47,606 nucleotides of DNA from Rhodoferax sp. (GTDB lineage Bacteria; Pseudomonadota; Gammaproteobacteria; Burkholderiales; Burkholderiaceae_C): assembly GCF_028689305.1 (NCBI RefSeq), contig NZ_JAQTWM010000015.1, positions 1-47,606 on the forward strand. Direction: 5' to 3'. Positions 35,005 through 43,256 of this stretch are shown here, piece after piece (the first letter of the stretch is position 1; each line of letters begins with the position of its first letter). Position numbers and translations under genes: made by a program. A model generated the notes under the pieces. It saw nothing but the letters and a program-made list of their open reading frames with translations, was not told the DNA's origin and did not search any database.

Positions 35005-35033
35005 AAAACGCGGACGGATCCGCGTTTTTTTTT
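35005..35033 (+). terminator. Intrinsic terminator in the thrS leader
   Basis: AAAACGCGGA / TCCGCGTTTT, ten base pairs with a CGGA loop, then a T-run to 35033. Being upstream of thrS and downstream of its likely promoter, it can only act on thrS transcription. Confidence 0.85.
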
Positions 35034-35058
35034 GTTCAATCAACATCATCTGATCATC

Positions 35059-36972
35059 ATGGTTCAAATCACTCTTCCCGACGGTTCGCAACGTGACTTT
35101 CCCGGTCCGGTGACGGTGGCTGAAGTTGCTGCATCCATCGGCTCCGGTCTGGCCAAGGCGGCGCTGGCTGGCAAGGTCGACGGAAAGGTGGTGGATGCCA
35201 GCTACACGATGGATGCCGATGCCAAGTTATCCATCATCACCGCCAAGGATGCCGAAGGGCTGGAGGTGATTCGTCATTCAACGGCGCATTTGCTGGCTTA
35301 CGCTGTCAAACAGTTGTTTCCGAAAGCCCAGGTGACGATTGGTCCGGTGATTGAAAACGGATTTTTCTACGATTTTTCCTTTGAGCGGCCATTCACCCTG
35401 GAGGATTTGGCGGTCATTGAAAAACGCATGACAGAGTTGGCTGCCAAGGATGAACCGGTGTTGCGCCGCGTGTTGCCGCGTGACGAGGCAGTGGCTTACT
35501 TCAAGGGGTTGGGTGAACATTACAAGGCTGAGATCATCGCCAGCATTCCGGCCAATGAAGATGTCAGCTTGTACCGTGAGGGTGACTTTGAAGACTTGTG
35601 CCGTGGCCCGCACGTGCCGAGTACGGGCAAGCTCAGGCACTTTAAGCTGATGAAGGTGGCTGGTGCCTACTGGCGTGGTGACCATCGCAATGAAATGTTG
35701 CAACGCATTTATGGCACTGCCTGGGCGTCAAAAGAAGACCTGCAACAGCATTTGAAGATGCTTGAAGAAGCCGAGAAGCGTGATCACCGCAAACTAGGTC
35801 GTGAGCTGGATCTGTTTCATATTGACGAGTATTCTCCGGGCACGGTGTTCTGGCACCCCAAGGGCTGGACGTTGTGGCAGCAAGTCGAGCAATATATGCG
35901 TCAGGTCTATCGCGACAATGGTTATCAGGAGGTCAAGGGGCCACAAATCCTGGATCAGAGTTTGTGGGAAAAGACCGGGCATTGGGACAAGTACCGCGAA
36001 AACATGTTTGTCACAGAAAGCGAAAAGCGCGATTACGCGCTCAAGCCGATGAACTGTCCGGGCCACATCCTGATTTTCAAGCAGGGCATCAAGAGTTACC
36101 GCGAGTTGCCATTGCGATTTGGTGAGTTTGGTCAGTGCCACCGCAATGAACCAACCGGAGGCCTGCACGGCATCATGCGGGTGCGTGCCTTTACCCAGGA
36201 CGACGGGCACATCTTTTGTACCGAAGAACAGATTCAGTCGGAAGTGGTCGCGTTCACGACGTTGCTGCAAAAGGTCTACAAGGATTTTGGTTTCACCAAC
36301 ATCATCTACAAACTGTCCACGCGGCCTGAAAAGCGCATTGGCTCAGAGGAAAGCTGGGACCGTGCCGAAAATGCCTTGGCAGAAGGCTTGCGCGCTTCCG
36401 GCTGTGACTTTGACTATCTGCCAGGCGAGGGCGCTTTTTACGGCCCCAAAATCGAATACACGCTGAAAGATGCGATTGGCCGGCCGTGGCAGTGTGGCAC
36501 GATTCAAGTGGACCCCAATCTGCCCGAACGCCTGGAAGCGGAATATGTGGGGGAGGATGGTGCCCGCCATCGTCCCATCATGTTGCACCGCGCCATCGTC
36601 GGTAGTCTGGAACGGTTTATCGGTATCTTGATTGAGGAAACGGCGGGTGCAATACCAACTTGGTTGGCACCGGTTCAGGTTGTGGTGCTCAACATCACAG
36701 ATGCACAGGGTGAATATGCCCAAAACGTCGCTAAAACGCTGCTAAATCAAGGGTTTAGAGTACAGACTGATCTGCGTAACGAGAAAATCACGTATAAAAT
36801 ACGGGAGCACTCGATGCAGAAGGTGCCGTATCTGGTCGTTATTGGCGACAAAGAGATGGCTTCTGGTGCCGTGGCAGTGCGCGCTCGAGGTGGTCAGGAC
36901 CTTGGAGTGATGTCTTTGGAGGATTTTTCGCAAAAAATATCAGCCGACATTGCTCGCAAATCTAAGACCTGA
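35059..36972 (+). CDS. thrS: Threonyl-tRNA synthetase
   Basis: 637 residues from the ATG at 35059, length close to E. coli (642). N-terminal TGS domain (1-62), the editing domain with its [10 protein letters not shown] metal-site motif (about 74-83), the class II catalytic core with zinc ligand Cys333 in MNCPGH and the motif-2 region [15 protein letters not shown], and the C-terminal anticodon-binding domain. No Shine-Dalgarno sequence precedes the ATG. Starts the conserved thrS-infC-rpmI-rplT-pheST-ihfA order and lies behind a candidate Thr-dependent attenuator. Confidence 0.97.
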   Translation: MVQITLPDGSQRDFPGPVTVAEVAASIGSGLAKAALAGKVDGKVVDASYTMDADAKLSIITAKDAEGLEVIRHSTAHLLAYAVKQLFPKAQVTIGPVIENGFFYDFSFERPFTLEDLAVIEKRMTELAAKDEPVLRRVLPRDEAVAYFKGLGEHYKAEIIASIPANEDVSLYREGDFEDLCRGPHVPSTGKLRHFKLMKVAGAYWRGDHRNEMLQRIYGTAWASKEDLQQHLKMLEEAEKRDHRKLGRELDLFHIDEYSPGTVFWHPKGWTLWQQVEQYMRQVYRDNGYQEVKGPQILDQSLWEKTGHWDKYRENMFVTESEKRDYALKPMNCPGHILIFKQGIKSYRELPLRFGEFGQCHRNEPTGGLHGIMRVRAFTQDDGHIFCTEEQIQSEVVAFTTLLQKVYKDFGFTNIIYKLSTRPEKRIGSEESWDRAENALAEGLRASGCDFDYLPGEGAFYGPKIEYTLKDAIGRPWQCGTIQVDPNLPERLEAEYVGEDGARHRPIMLHRAIVGSLERFIGILIEETAGAIPTWLAPVQVVVLNITDAQGEYAQNVAKTLLNQGFRVQTDLRNEKITYKIREHSMQKVPYLVVIGDKEMASGAVAVRARGGQDLGVMSLEDFSQKISADIARKSKT

Positions 36973-37018
36973 ATGGTTTACTTGAGGTAAACCTGATTGC
37001 GTGTTCTGCACGGTTTAA

Positions 37019-37035
37019 GCTACTAGATTTGTAGC
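37019..37035 (+). repeat. Half element: first hairpin of the dispersed repeat only
   Basis: GCTACTAGATTTGTAGC has the same 17-base GCTA-N9-TAGC format as copies A to G, but no GGGCTAGAGCC follows at the fixed distance. It lies between thrS and infC, with the infC ribosome binding site immediately downstream. It may be a decayed copy or coincidence. Confidence 0.5.
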
Positions 37036-37056
37036 AGTTTTGTGAAGGATTGAGTC

Positions 37057-37650
37057 ATCGCTACCGAATTTCGTGATCGCCGTCAACGCGAAGAACGCAA
37101 ACACCGATTGAATCGGGAAATCATGGTGCCAGAAGTTCGACTCTCTGGTGTGGATAACGAGCCGCTTGGTGTTGTCAGCCTGATGGAGGCGTTGCGCATG
37201 GCGGGCGAGTTGGACGTTGATTTGGTGGAGATTGCTGCGACAGCAACGCCGCCAGTTTGTCGTTTGATGGATTACGGCAAGTTCAAGTACCAGGAGCAGA
37301 AGAAGGCGGCGGAGGCCAAAGCCAAGCAGACTGTGATCGACATCAAGGAAATCAAATTCCGCCCGGGCACGGATGATGGCGACTACAACATCAAGATGCG
37401 CAATATCCGGCGCTTTCTGGCTGATGGTGACAAGTGCAAGATTACTTTGCGTTTCAGGGGGCGTGAGATTACTCACCAGGATTTGGGGATGGCTCTGCTG
37501 AACCGGATTCGTGACGAATTAGGTGATTCGATTTTGGTTGAGCAGTTTCCTAAGCTCGAAGGTCGCCAGATGATCATGATGATCGCGCCGGGGCGAAAGA
37601 AGCCTGCTCCCAAGGCTGTCGCTGCTGAGAGTGCGACATCGGCGTCCTGA
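37057..37650 (+). CDS. infC: Translation initiation factor IF-3 with an ATC start codon
   Basis: 197 residues if translation starts at ATC 37057, which has AAGGA seven bases upstream. The first in-frame TTG (37108) would delete the conserved [15 protein letters not shown] segment, and no ATG/GTG/TTG lies nearer. IF-3 discriminates against non-canonical start codons, and AUU/AUC starts give autoregulation in E. coli. N-terminal domain to about residue 95 ([11 protein letters not shown]), a lysine-rich linker and the C-terminal domain with [16 protein letters not shown]. The start agrees with family practice. Confidence 0.93.
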   Translation: MATEFRDRRQREERKHRLNREIMVPEVRLSGVDNEPLGVVSLMEALRMAGELDVDLVEIAATATPPVCRLMDYGKFKYQEQKKAAEAKAKQTVIDIKEIKFRPGTDDGDYNIKMRNIRRFLADGDKCKITLRFRGREITHQDLGMALLNRIRDELGDSILVEQFPKLEGRQMIMMIAPGRKKPAPKAVAAESATSAS

Positions 37651-37863
37651 TGACGTGGCAGTGTCCTGCGGGGCAGTGAGCGGATTTGAGATATGACTGG
37701 AAGATGACGAAAGGAACTTTCAGGCATGTACCAAAAGGTGGTGGGTTCAACTCGCCGCCGAAAGTGACCGGTTGATCCGGTCGCTTAAAAGTGGCTCGGG
37801 GCCATCAAGGCTGCAAGGAGTTTGCAGACGCCTCACGAGCACAATGTAAAAAGGAGCATGAAG
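37651..37863 (+). promoter_or_regulatory. infC-rpmI spacer with hairpins, candidate r-protein leader
   Basis: This 213-base gap holds two small hairpins: GACCGG / CCGGTC (37767-37783) and CTGCAA / TTGCAG (around 37811-37828), the second with flanking AGGC / GCCT pairing. In other bacteria L20 represses rpmI-rplT by binding RNA in this position. No sequence match to a known L20 leader can be claimed. Confidence 0.35.
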
Positions 37864-38067
37864 ATGCCCAAAATGAAGACTAAAAGCGCGGCGAAGAAAC
37901 GCTTCCGCGTCCGTCCAGGTGGTACCGTTAAACGCGGTCAAGCCTTCAAACGTCACATTCTGACCAAGAAGACCACCAAAAATAAACGCCAATTGCGTGG
38001 TGCTACTGCTGTTCATGAGACCAATATGGGTCACATGGCGCAGATGCTGCCAGGCCGTGGTATTTAA
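37864..38067 (+). CDS. rpmI: 50S ribosomal protein L35
   Basis: 67 residues beginning [14 protein letters not shown], the canonical L35 start, with AAGGAG seven bases upstream of the ATG at 37864; an ATG two codons earlier is too close to that site. Very basic, ending PGRGI. It precedes rplT by 25 bases, the usual pair. Confidence 0.97.
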   Translation: MPKMKTKSAAKKRFRVRPGGTVKRGQAFKRHILTKKTTKNKRQLRGATAVHETNMGHMAQMLPGRGI

Positions 38068-38092
38068 TTAACGACGAACAAGGAGTAATCAC

Positions 38093-38452
38093 ATGCCTCG
38101 CGTCAAACGTGGTGTAACGGCTCGCGCCCGCCATAAAAAAGTTCTGGCCCTTGCAAAAGGTTTCCGTGGTCGTCGCGGTAATGTTTTCCGGATCGCCAAA
38201 GAAGCGGTCATGAAAGCTGGGCAATATGCCTACCGTGACCGTCGTACCAAAAAACGTGTTTTCCGTCAGTTGTGGATTGCCCGTATCAATGCCGCTGCGC
38301 GTCAGTGTGGTTTGACATACAGTCAGTTTGCCAATGGTCTGAAAAAAGCCAGTATCGAAATCGACCGCAAGGTTTTGAGCGATATTGCCGTGCATGACAT
38401 GGCAGCGTTTGCCGGTATCGTGGAACAGGTGAAGGCCAAGCTGGCAGCTTGA
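38093..38452 (+). CDS. rplT: 50S ribosomal protein L20
   Basis: 119 residues, [18 protein letters not shown] at the start and [21 protein letters not shown] near the end, both typical. AAGGAG precedes the ATG. L20 is needed for early 50S assembly and acts as translational repressor of its own operon in several bacteria. Repeat copy F follows 15 bases after the stop. Confidence 0.97.
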   Translation: MPRVKRGVTARARHKKVLALAKGFRGRRGNVFRIAKEAVMKAGQYAYRDRRTKKRVFRQLWIARINAAARQCGLTYSQFANGLKKASIEIDRKVLSDIAVHDMAAFAGIVEQVKAKLAA

Positions 38453-38466
38453 GTATCCATTGGTTT

Positions 38467-38536
38467 GCTATTGAAAAGATAGCTCTCCAAGTACCAGAGA
38501 CAAGGGCTAGAGCTTGAAAGAGCACTAGCCCTTTTT
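38467..38536 (+). repeat. Dispersed 17+20+11 element, copy F, extended into a terminator
   Basis: GCTATTGAAAAGATAGC (38467-38483), a 20-base spacer, GGGCTAGAGCT (38504-38514). Unlike other copies, a complementary CTAGCCCTT follows (38525-38533), giving a nine-base-pair stem with AAGGGCTAG (38502-38510) and then TTT: a longer intrinsic terminator. It lies between rplT and pheS in gene orientation. Confidence 0.85.
38502..38536 (+). terminator. Intrinsic terminator between rplT and pheS
   Basis: AAGGGCTAG / CTAGCCCTT with a 14-base loop and following T-run. Built partly from repeat copy F; it should reduce read-through from rplT into pheST. Confidence 0.7.
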
Positions 38537-38560
38537 CCATGACGAAGAATCAGATTACTT

Positions 38561-39637
38561 ATGAACGACCTACAGTCCGTTGTTGCACATGCCAAGGCCG
38601 CCTTTGAATTGGCTCGTACGCCTGCTGAGCTGGAAAATACCAAGGCCCAGTATTTGGGCAAGTCGGGCCGCATCACCGAGATGATGAAAGGTATGGCCGC
38701 GCTGTCGGTCGAAGAGAAAAAAACACAAGGTGCGGCGATCAATCTGGCCAAACAGGCGATCGAGGCTGCTTTGAATGCTCGCCGGCAAGCACTTGCCGAT
38801 GCCGAATTGCAGGCCCAGTTGCAGGCAGAGGCGCTTGACGTGACGTTGCCTGGCCGCCAGCGCGGGTCGGGTGGACTGCACCCGGTGTCGCTGACACTGG
38901 AAAGAATTGAGGCGATTTTTGGCTCCATGGGGTTTGAAGTGGCGCAGGGCCCGGAGATTGAGTCGGACTGGTTCAATTTCACAGCGTTGAACACGCCGGA
39001 AGATCACCCGGCGCGATCCATGCATGACACCTTTTACGTTGAAGGTGGCACAGAACAGGCACCCAATCTGCTGCGTACACATACCAGTCCGATGCAGGTT
39101 CGTCATGCGGTACAACATGTCAAGAAACACCGCATGGCTGCGGAAGGTTCCGTGCCTGCGAATGCCCTTTTTTCGGGTGCCATGCCTGAAATTCGCGTCA
39201 TTGCGCCAGGGCGTACCTACCGCGTGGACAGTGATGCCACGCATTCCCCCATGTTTCACCAGTGTGAAGGTCTGTGGGTCGGGGAGAACATCAGCTTCAA
39301 GGATTTGAAGTTTGTCCTCACGGATTTTTGCCGAACACTTTTTGAACAGGATGATCTGGTACTGCGTTTCCGTCCCAGCTTTTTCCCATTCACCGAGCCC
39401 AGTGCCGAGATTGACATCCAGTTTCAAAGTGGCGCACTTGCAGGTCGTTGGCTGGAGGTCGGTGGTTCCGGTCAGGTGCACCCCAATGTGATTCGCAACA
39501 TGGGACTTGATCCCGAGCGTTACATCGGGTTTGCTTTTGGTATGGGGGTGGACCGGTTCACGATGCTCCGTTATGGTGTGAATGATCTGCGTCTGTTCTT
39601 TGACGGCGACATTCGTTTTCTGTCGCAATTCCGCTAA
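38561..39637 (+). CDS. pheS: Phenylalanyl-tRNA synthetase alpha subunit
   Basis: 358 residues. N-terminal coiled-coil tRNA-binding arm (about 1-85) and class II core: motif 2 region ([20 protein letters not shown]) and motif 3 ([17 protein letters not shown]). Forms an alpha2-beta2 enzyme with PheT. No Phe-rich leader ORF like pheM of E. coli was found upstream. Confidence 0.97.
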   Translation: MNDLQSVVAHAKAAFELARTPAELENTKAQYLGKSGRITEMMKGMAALSVEEKKTQGAAINLAKQAIEAALNARRQALADAELQAQLQAEALDVTLPGRQRGSGGLHPVSLTLERIEAIFGSMGFEVAQGPEIESDWFNFTALNTPEDHPARSMHDTFYVEGGTEQAPNLLRTHTSPMQVRHAVQHVKKHRMAAEGSVPANALFSGAMPEIRVIAPGRTYRVDSDATHSPMFHQCEGLWVGENISFKDLKFVLTDFCRTLFEQDDLVLRFRPSFFPFTEPSAEIDIQFQSGALAGRWLEVGGSGQVHPNVIRNMGLDPERYIGFAFGMGVDRFTMLRYGVNDLRLFFDGDIRFLSQFR

Positions 39638-39698
39638 CACTTGCTTGCCTGCGAGTTCTAGCGTTTCGATCCACGTTGTCCGACCCCAATAAACGACT

Positions 39699-42128
39699 AT
39701 GCAATTTCCTGAATCCTGGTTGCGTGAATTCTGCAACCCACCTTTGAACACCACACAACTGTCTGACACCTTGACCATGGCCGGTTTGGAGGTGGAAGAA
39801 CTCAAACCAGTGGCGCCTCCATTCAGCCACATCGTGGTGGGGGAAATCAAGGAGGCTGTTCAGCACCCCAACGCCGACCGTCTGCGTGTTTGTCAAGTGG
39901 ATGTGGGGCAGGCCGCGCCTCTGACGATTGTTTGCGGAGCGCCCAATGCCCGTGCTGGCATCAAGGTCCCCTGTGCGCTGGTGGGAGCCGAGTTGCCTCC
40001 CGGTGAGGATGGCCAGCCGTTTTTGATCAAGGTTGGCAAGCTGCGCGGGGTCGAAAGCTTTGGCATGCTGTGTTCGGCACGTGAACTGAAGCTCTCTGAG
40101 GACCACGGCGGCTTGCTGGAACTTTCACCAGACGCTCAGGTGGGGCAAGACATTCGCCAGCACCTGAATCTGGACGACACGCTGCTGACGCTCAAACTGA
40201 CGCCCAATCTGGCGCATTGCCTGAGCGTGTACGGGGTGGCGCGTGAAGTTTCTGCCCTGACAGGAGCCCCCTTGGCTGCACCCACCTTTCCGGTCACATC
40301 AGTGACAACAGAGGAAGTGCTGCCGGTCAAGGTCAGTGCACCGGATCTCTGCGGGCGCTTCTCTGGTCGTGTGGTCCGTGGCATCAATCCCCGTGCAACG
40401 ACGCCAGGCTGGATGGTCGAGCGGCTGGCGCGTTGCGGCCAGCGTAGTGTGACAGCCCTGGTCGACATTTCCAACTATGTGATGTTTGAATTGGGGCGTC
40501 CGTCGCATATTTTTGACCTTGACAAAATCCATGGTGGTCTGGATGTGCGCTGGGGCCAGGTTGAGGAGCAGCTCAAATTGCTCAATGGCAACACGATCAC
40601 CGTGGATGCCCAGGTCGGTGTGATTGCCGATGACGTGCAGGTGGAGTCATTGGCCGGCATCATGGGTGGCGACGCCACTGCCGTGTCTGATGAGACGCAA
40701 AATATTTACATTGAAGCGGCTTTCTGGTGGCCCAAGGCGATTGCCGGGCGTTCACGCAGGTTCAATTTTTCAACCGATGCTGGTCACCGGTTTGAGCGTG
40801 GCGTTGATCCTGACCTGACAGTGGAACACATTGAGCGCATCACCCAACTGGTCCTTGAGATCTGCGGCACCCCACAAACCGTTTGTGGCCCGATTGATGA
40901 TCAGCAGGTGTCCATGCCTAAACCAGCCGTTGTGAACCTGCGGGTGGCCCGGGCCAGCAAGGTGCTTGGCATGCCGTTGACGCAGACTCAGTGTGCCAAG
41001 GCGCTGTCTGGTCTGGGTCTGCCGGTGGTGGAGGGTGACGGTGTGTTGTCGGTGACACCTCCGACTTACCGCTTTGACCTGCAGATCGAAGAAGACCTGA
41101 TTGAGGAAGTGGCCCGGGTCGTGGGTTATGACAACTTGCCGGCGACACCGCCTCAGGCGCCTATTACCGCCAAAGTTCGTTCGGAGGCGCAGCGCGGCGA
41201 ATTTGCTGTACGCCGTGCCGTGGCTGCGTTGGGTTACCAGGAAACCATCAACTTCAGTTTTGTGGACGAACGCTGGGAACGTGAACTGGCCGGTAACCCG
41301 AATCCGATCAAGTTGCTCAACCCCATTGCCAGCCAAATGAGCGTGATGCGTTCATCCTTATTGGGCTCGTTGTTGCAGGTTTTGAAGTTCAACCAGGATC
41401 GCAAGGCACAGCGTGTACGGGTGTTTGAGATGGGACGGGTTTTTTTGCGTGATCCCTCCGTGACCAGTACCGACACCACCGTCAAGGGGTTTGACCAGCC
41501 CATGCGTCTGGCAGGATTGGCTGTTGGGGCCAGTGATACGCTTGAGTGGGGTGTCAAGGAGCGCCCTGTTGATTTTTACGATGTCAAAGGTGATCTGGAG
41601 GCTCTGCTGGCTCCTGCCAGGTTGTCCTTTGTCCCGGCACAACATCCGGCCATGCATCCGGGACGCTGCGCCAGGGTGGTCCTGGATGGTGTCGATGTAG
41701 GTTTTGTTGGTGAACTGCATCCCAAGTGGCGGCAGTCCTACGACCTGAACCAGGCGCCGGTGATGTTTGAGATGGACTTGGCGACTGTGTTGCGTCGCGA
41801 GGTTCCTCGTGCCCAGGTTGTTGCCAAATTTCAATCCGTGGAGCGTGACATCGCTGTGCTGGTCGACGAAAAGGTCACCCACGATGCCCTGATGCAAGCC
41901 ATCTGGGCGGCACCAGTCAACGGGCTGCTGCGTGACGCTGTGTTGTTTGATATTTACCGTCCAAAACCCAGTTTGGACGGCGTGGCCCCAACTGCTGAAA
42001 AGAGCATGGCGGTTCGTCTGACGCTGAACGCGCAGGACGCTGCCTTGACTGAAACGCAGATTGATTCTGCCGTGGCTGCGGTGGTGGCATCACTTGTCGC
42101 TCAGGTGGGTGCCCGTCAGCGCGCCTGA
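39699..42128 (+). CDS. pheT: Phenylalanyl-tRNA synthetase beta subunit
   Basis: 809 residues (E. coli 795). N-terminal EMAP-like tRNA-binding domain (about 40-150), B3/B4 editing domain, B5 domain (about 405-480), class II-like core and the C-terminal FDX anticodon-binding domain (about 715-808, starting near KFQSVERDIAVLVDE). ATG 61 bases after pheS; the two are cotranscribed. Confidence 0.97.
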   Translation: MQFPESWLREFCNPPLNTTQLSDTLTMAGLEVEELKPVAPPFSHIVVGEIKEAVQHPNADRLRVCQVDVGQAAPLTIVCGAPNARAGIKVPCALVGAELPPGEDGQPFLIKVGKLRGVESFGMLCSARELKLSEDHGGLLELSPDAQVGQDIRQHLNLDDTLLTLKLTPNLAHCLSVYGVAREVSALTGAPLAAPTFPVTSVTTEEVLPVKVSAPDLCGRFSGRVVRGINPRATTPGWMVERLARCGQRSVTALVDISNYVMFELGRPSHIFDLDKIHGGLDVRWGQVEEQLKLLNGNTITVDAQVGVIADDVQVESLAGIMGGDATAVSDETQNIYIEAAFWWPKAIAGRSRRFNFSTDAGHRFERGVDPDLTVEHIERITQLVLEICGTPQTVCGPIDDQQVSMPKPAVVNLRVARASKVLGMPLTQTQCAKALSGLGLPVVEGDGVLSVTPPTYRFDLQIEEDLIEEVARVVGYDNLPATPPQAPITAKVRSEAQRGEFAVRRAVAALGYQETINFSFVDERWERELAGNPNPIKLLNPIASQMSVMRSSLLGSLLQVLKFNQDRKAQRVRVFEMGRVFLRDPSVTSTDTTVKGFDQPMRLAGLAVGASDTLEWGVKERPVDFYDVKGDLEALLAPARLSFVPAQHPAMHPGRCARVVLDGVDVGFVGELHPKWRQSYDLNQAPVMFEMDLATVLRREVPRAQVVAKFQSVERDIAVLVDEKVTHDALMQAIWAAPVNGLLRDAVLFDIYRPKPSLDGVAPTAEKSMAVRLTLNAQDAALTETQIDSAVAAVVASLVAQVGARQRA

Positions 42129-42166
42129 CCCTGTGCCATATCGTGTCGTAAACACAACGAGTCTCC

Positions 42167-42520
42167 ATGGATATCACTGTTGAATCTCTTGAAACGCCTG
42201 CGTTGACCAAAGCCCAACTGGCCGAATTGCTGTTTGAGCAAATTGGTTTGAACAAGCGGGAGTCCAAAGACATGATCGATGCCTTTTTTGACCTGATTGC
42301 ACAGAGTCTCGTGGACGGCAATGATGTCAAGATCACCGGCTTTGGCAATTTCCAGATTCGCACCAAGGCGCCTCGGCCGGGGCGTAATCCTCGAACTGGC
42401 GAGGCCATTCCCATTGAGGCGCGCCGGGTGGTCACTTTTCATGCCAGCCACAAGCTCAAGGAACAAATCCATGAGCAAGGGGCGTCGTCCTCGCGTTTCT
42501 TGCCTGATTCCGTCAATTGA
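42167..42520 (+). CDS. ihfA: Integration host factor alpha subunit
   Basis: 117 residues, longer than E. coli (99) through extensions at both ends. Core: LTKAQLAELLFEQIGLNKRE at the N-terminus, and the DNA-intercalating arm GRNPRTGEAIPI carrying the conserved Pro. IHF bends DNA as a heterodimer with IhfB (not in window). It follows pheT, as in many Proteobacteria. Confidence 0.96.
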   Translation: MDITVESLETPALTKAQLAELLFEQIGLNKRESKDMIDAFFDLIAQSLVDGNDVKITGFGNFQIRTKAPRPGRNPRTGEAIPIEARRVVTFHASHKLKEQIHEQGASSSRFLPDSVN

Positions 42521-42593
42521 TTCACGGTTGTCTTTACAGGCACTGGTGACTTAGAGTAACCTGCAAGCTTTTGCAGTTATTGCATTGATTTCA

Positions 42594-43043
42594 ATGGAGA
42601 ATTCTCTCCCGCTCATCCCTGCCAAACGCTATTTCACCATCGGTGAGGTGGGTGATCTGTGCGGTGTCAAGCCACATGTGCTTCGATATTGGGAGCAGGA
42701 GTTCACGCAGCTGCGCCCGATGAAGCGACGCGGTAACCGTCGCTATTACCAACACCATGAAGTGTTGATGATCCGCCGCATCCGGGACTTGTTGTACGAC
42801 CAGGGTTTCACCATCAGTGGTGCGCGCAACAAGATGCAGGAGCTGTTGCAGGCTGAGCGTGACAAGTCGCGCCATGGGGAGGTTTTTCTTGACGGTGTTG
42901 AGGTGATCGAAGTCAGTGATGTCTCGTTAAACGATGTGCAGAACCTGTCGCAGATGCCGGACTTGGCATCCACACCAGACCCTTGGCTGCAGGTGCGCCA
43001 CGAACTCGGTGAAATTCGCGAACTTCTGCTCGATGAGTTCTGA
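42594..43043 (+). CDS. MerR-family regulator next to ihfA
   Basis: 149 residues from the ATG at 42594 (a TTG nine bases before is also in frame). The N-terminal MerR winged helix starts at RYFTIGEVGDLCGVKPHVLRYWE, followed by the RRGNRRYY wing and a short coiled coil; no effector-binding domain or metal-binding Cys cluster. This short MerR gene after ihfA is a conserved pairing in Beta- and Gammaproteobacteria, but the target genes are unknown. Confidence 0.85.
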   Translation: MENSLPLIPAKRYFTIGEVGDLCGVKPHVLRYWEQEFTQLRPMKRRGNRRYYQHHEVLMIRRIRDLLYDQGFTISGARNKMQELLQAERDKSRHGEVFLDGVEVIEVSDVSLNDVQNLSQMPDLASTPDPWLQVRHELGEIRELLLDEF

Positions 43044-43062
43044 GAAACGTCTGCGGTCACGT

Positions 43063-43068
43063 TATAAT
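43063..43068 (+). promoter_or_regulatory. Candidate -10 of the tRNA-Pro promoter
   Basis: A perfect TATAAT ten bases before the tRNA 5' end. The -35 region within the end of the MerR gene is weak (best TTCTGA), so only the -10 is called. Confidence 0.55.
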
Positions 43069-43077
43069 CATCAGCTT

Positions 43078-43154
43078 CGGTGTGTGGCGCAGCCTGGTAG
43101 CGCACTTGCATGGGGTGCAAGGGGTCGAAGGTTCGAATCCTTTCACACCGACCA
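43078..43154 (+). tRNA. tRNA-Pro (anticodon GGG)
   Basis: 77 bases with encoded CCA. Acceptor stem CGGTGTG / CACACCG, anticodon stem CTTGC / GCAAG with loop ATGGGGT (anticodon GGG), T-loop GTTCGAATC. Reads CCC and CCU codons. All stems are complete, so it should be functional. Confidence 0.97.
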
Positions 43155-43162
43155 ATAAAATC

Positions 43163-43203
43163 AAGGGCTTAGCATCGAAAGGTGCTAAGCCCTTTGTCTT
43201 TTT
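43163..43203 (+). terminator. Intrinsic terminator of tRNA-Pro
   Basis: AAGGGCTTAGCA / TGCTAAGCCCTT, 12 base pairs with an eight-base loop, then TGTCTTTTTT. It stands between the tRNA and dinG. Confidence 0.9.
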
Positions 43204-43256
43204 TGTACGTTCACCCACCGGTGCAGCGCACTTATTCCATTGCCTTGGCAGGTGCC

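Larger units (their letters stand above)
34901..35033 (+). promoter_or_regulatory. Candidate threonine attenuator of thrS
   Basis: Three elements in order: (1) arms 34901-34915 and 34962-34976 pair over 15 positions (12 Watson-Crick, two G-U, one mismatch), enclosing a Thr-rich leader ORF; (2) CCGCGT (34966-34971) can instead pair with ACGCGG (35008-35013); (3) AAAACGCGGA / TCCGCGTTTT (35005-35028) plus T to 35033 is an intrinsic terminator 25 bases before thrS. Segment 3 uses the same bases as the terminator's 5' arm, so (2) and (3) exclude each other. Ribosome stalling at Thr codons should favour read-through. The antiterminator is only six contiguous pairs, so the model needs folding and testing. 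Confidence 0.65.

Noticed and set aside
36729-36765. GCTAAAACGCTGC and GGGTTTAGAG in thrS as a further repeat copy
   Set aside because: The 17-base hairpin and 20-base spacing are not met, and the region encodes conserved thrS residues.
38453-38560. A pheM-like Phe leader peptide before pheS
   Set aside because: No short ORF with repeated Phe codons is present; the space is filled by repeat copy F and its terminator.
42557-42580. CTGCAA / TTGCAG hairpin after ihfA as a terminator
   Set aside because: No T-run follows, and the MerR gene starts a few bases later, so termination here is unlikely.
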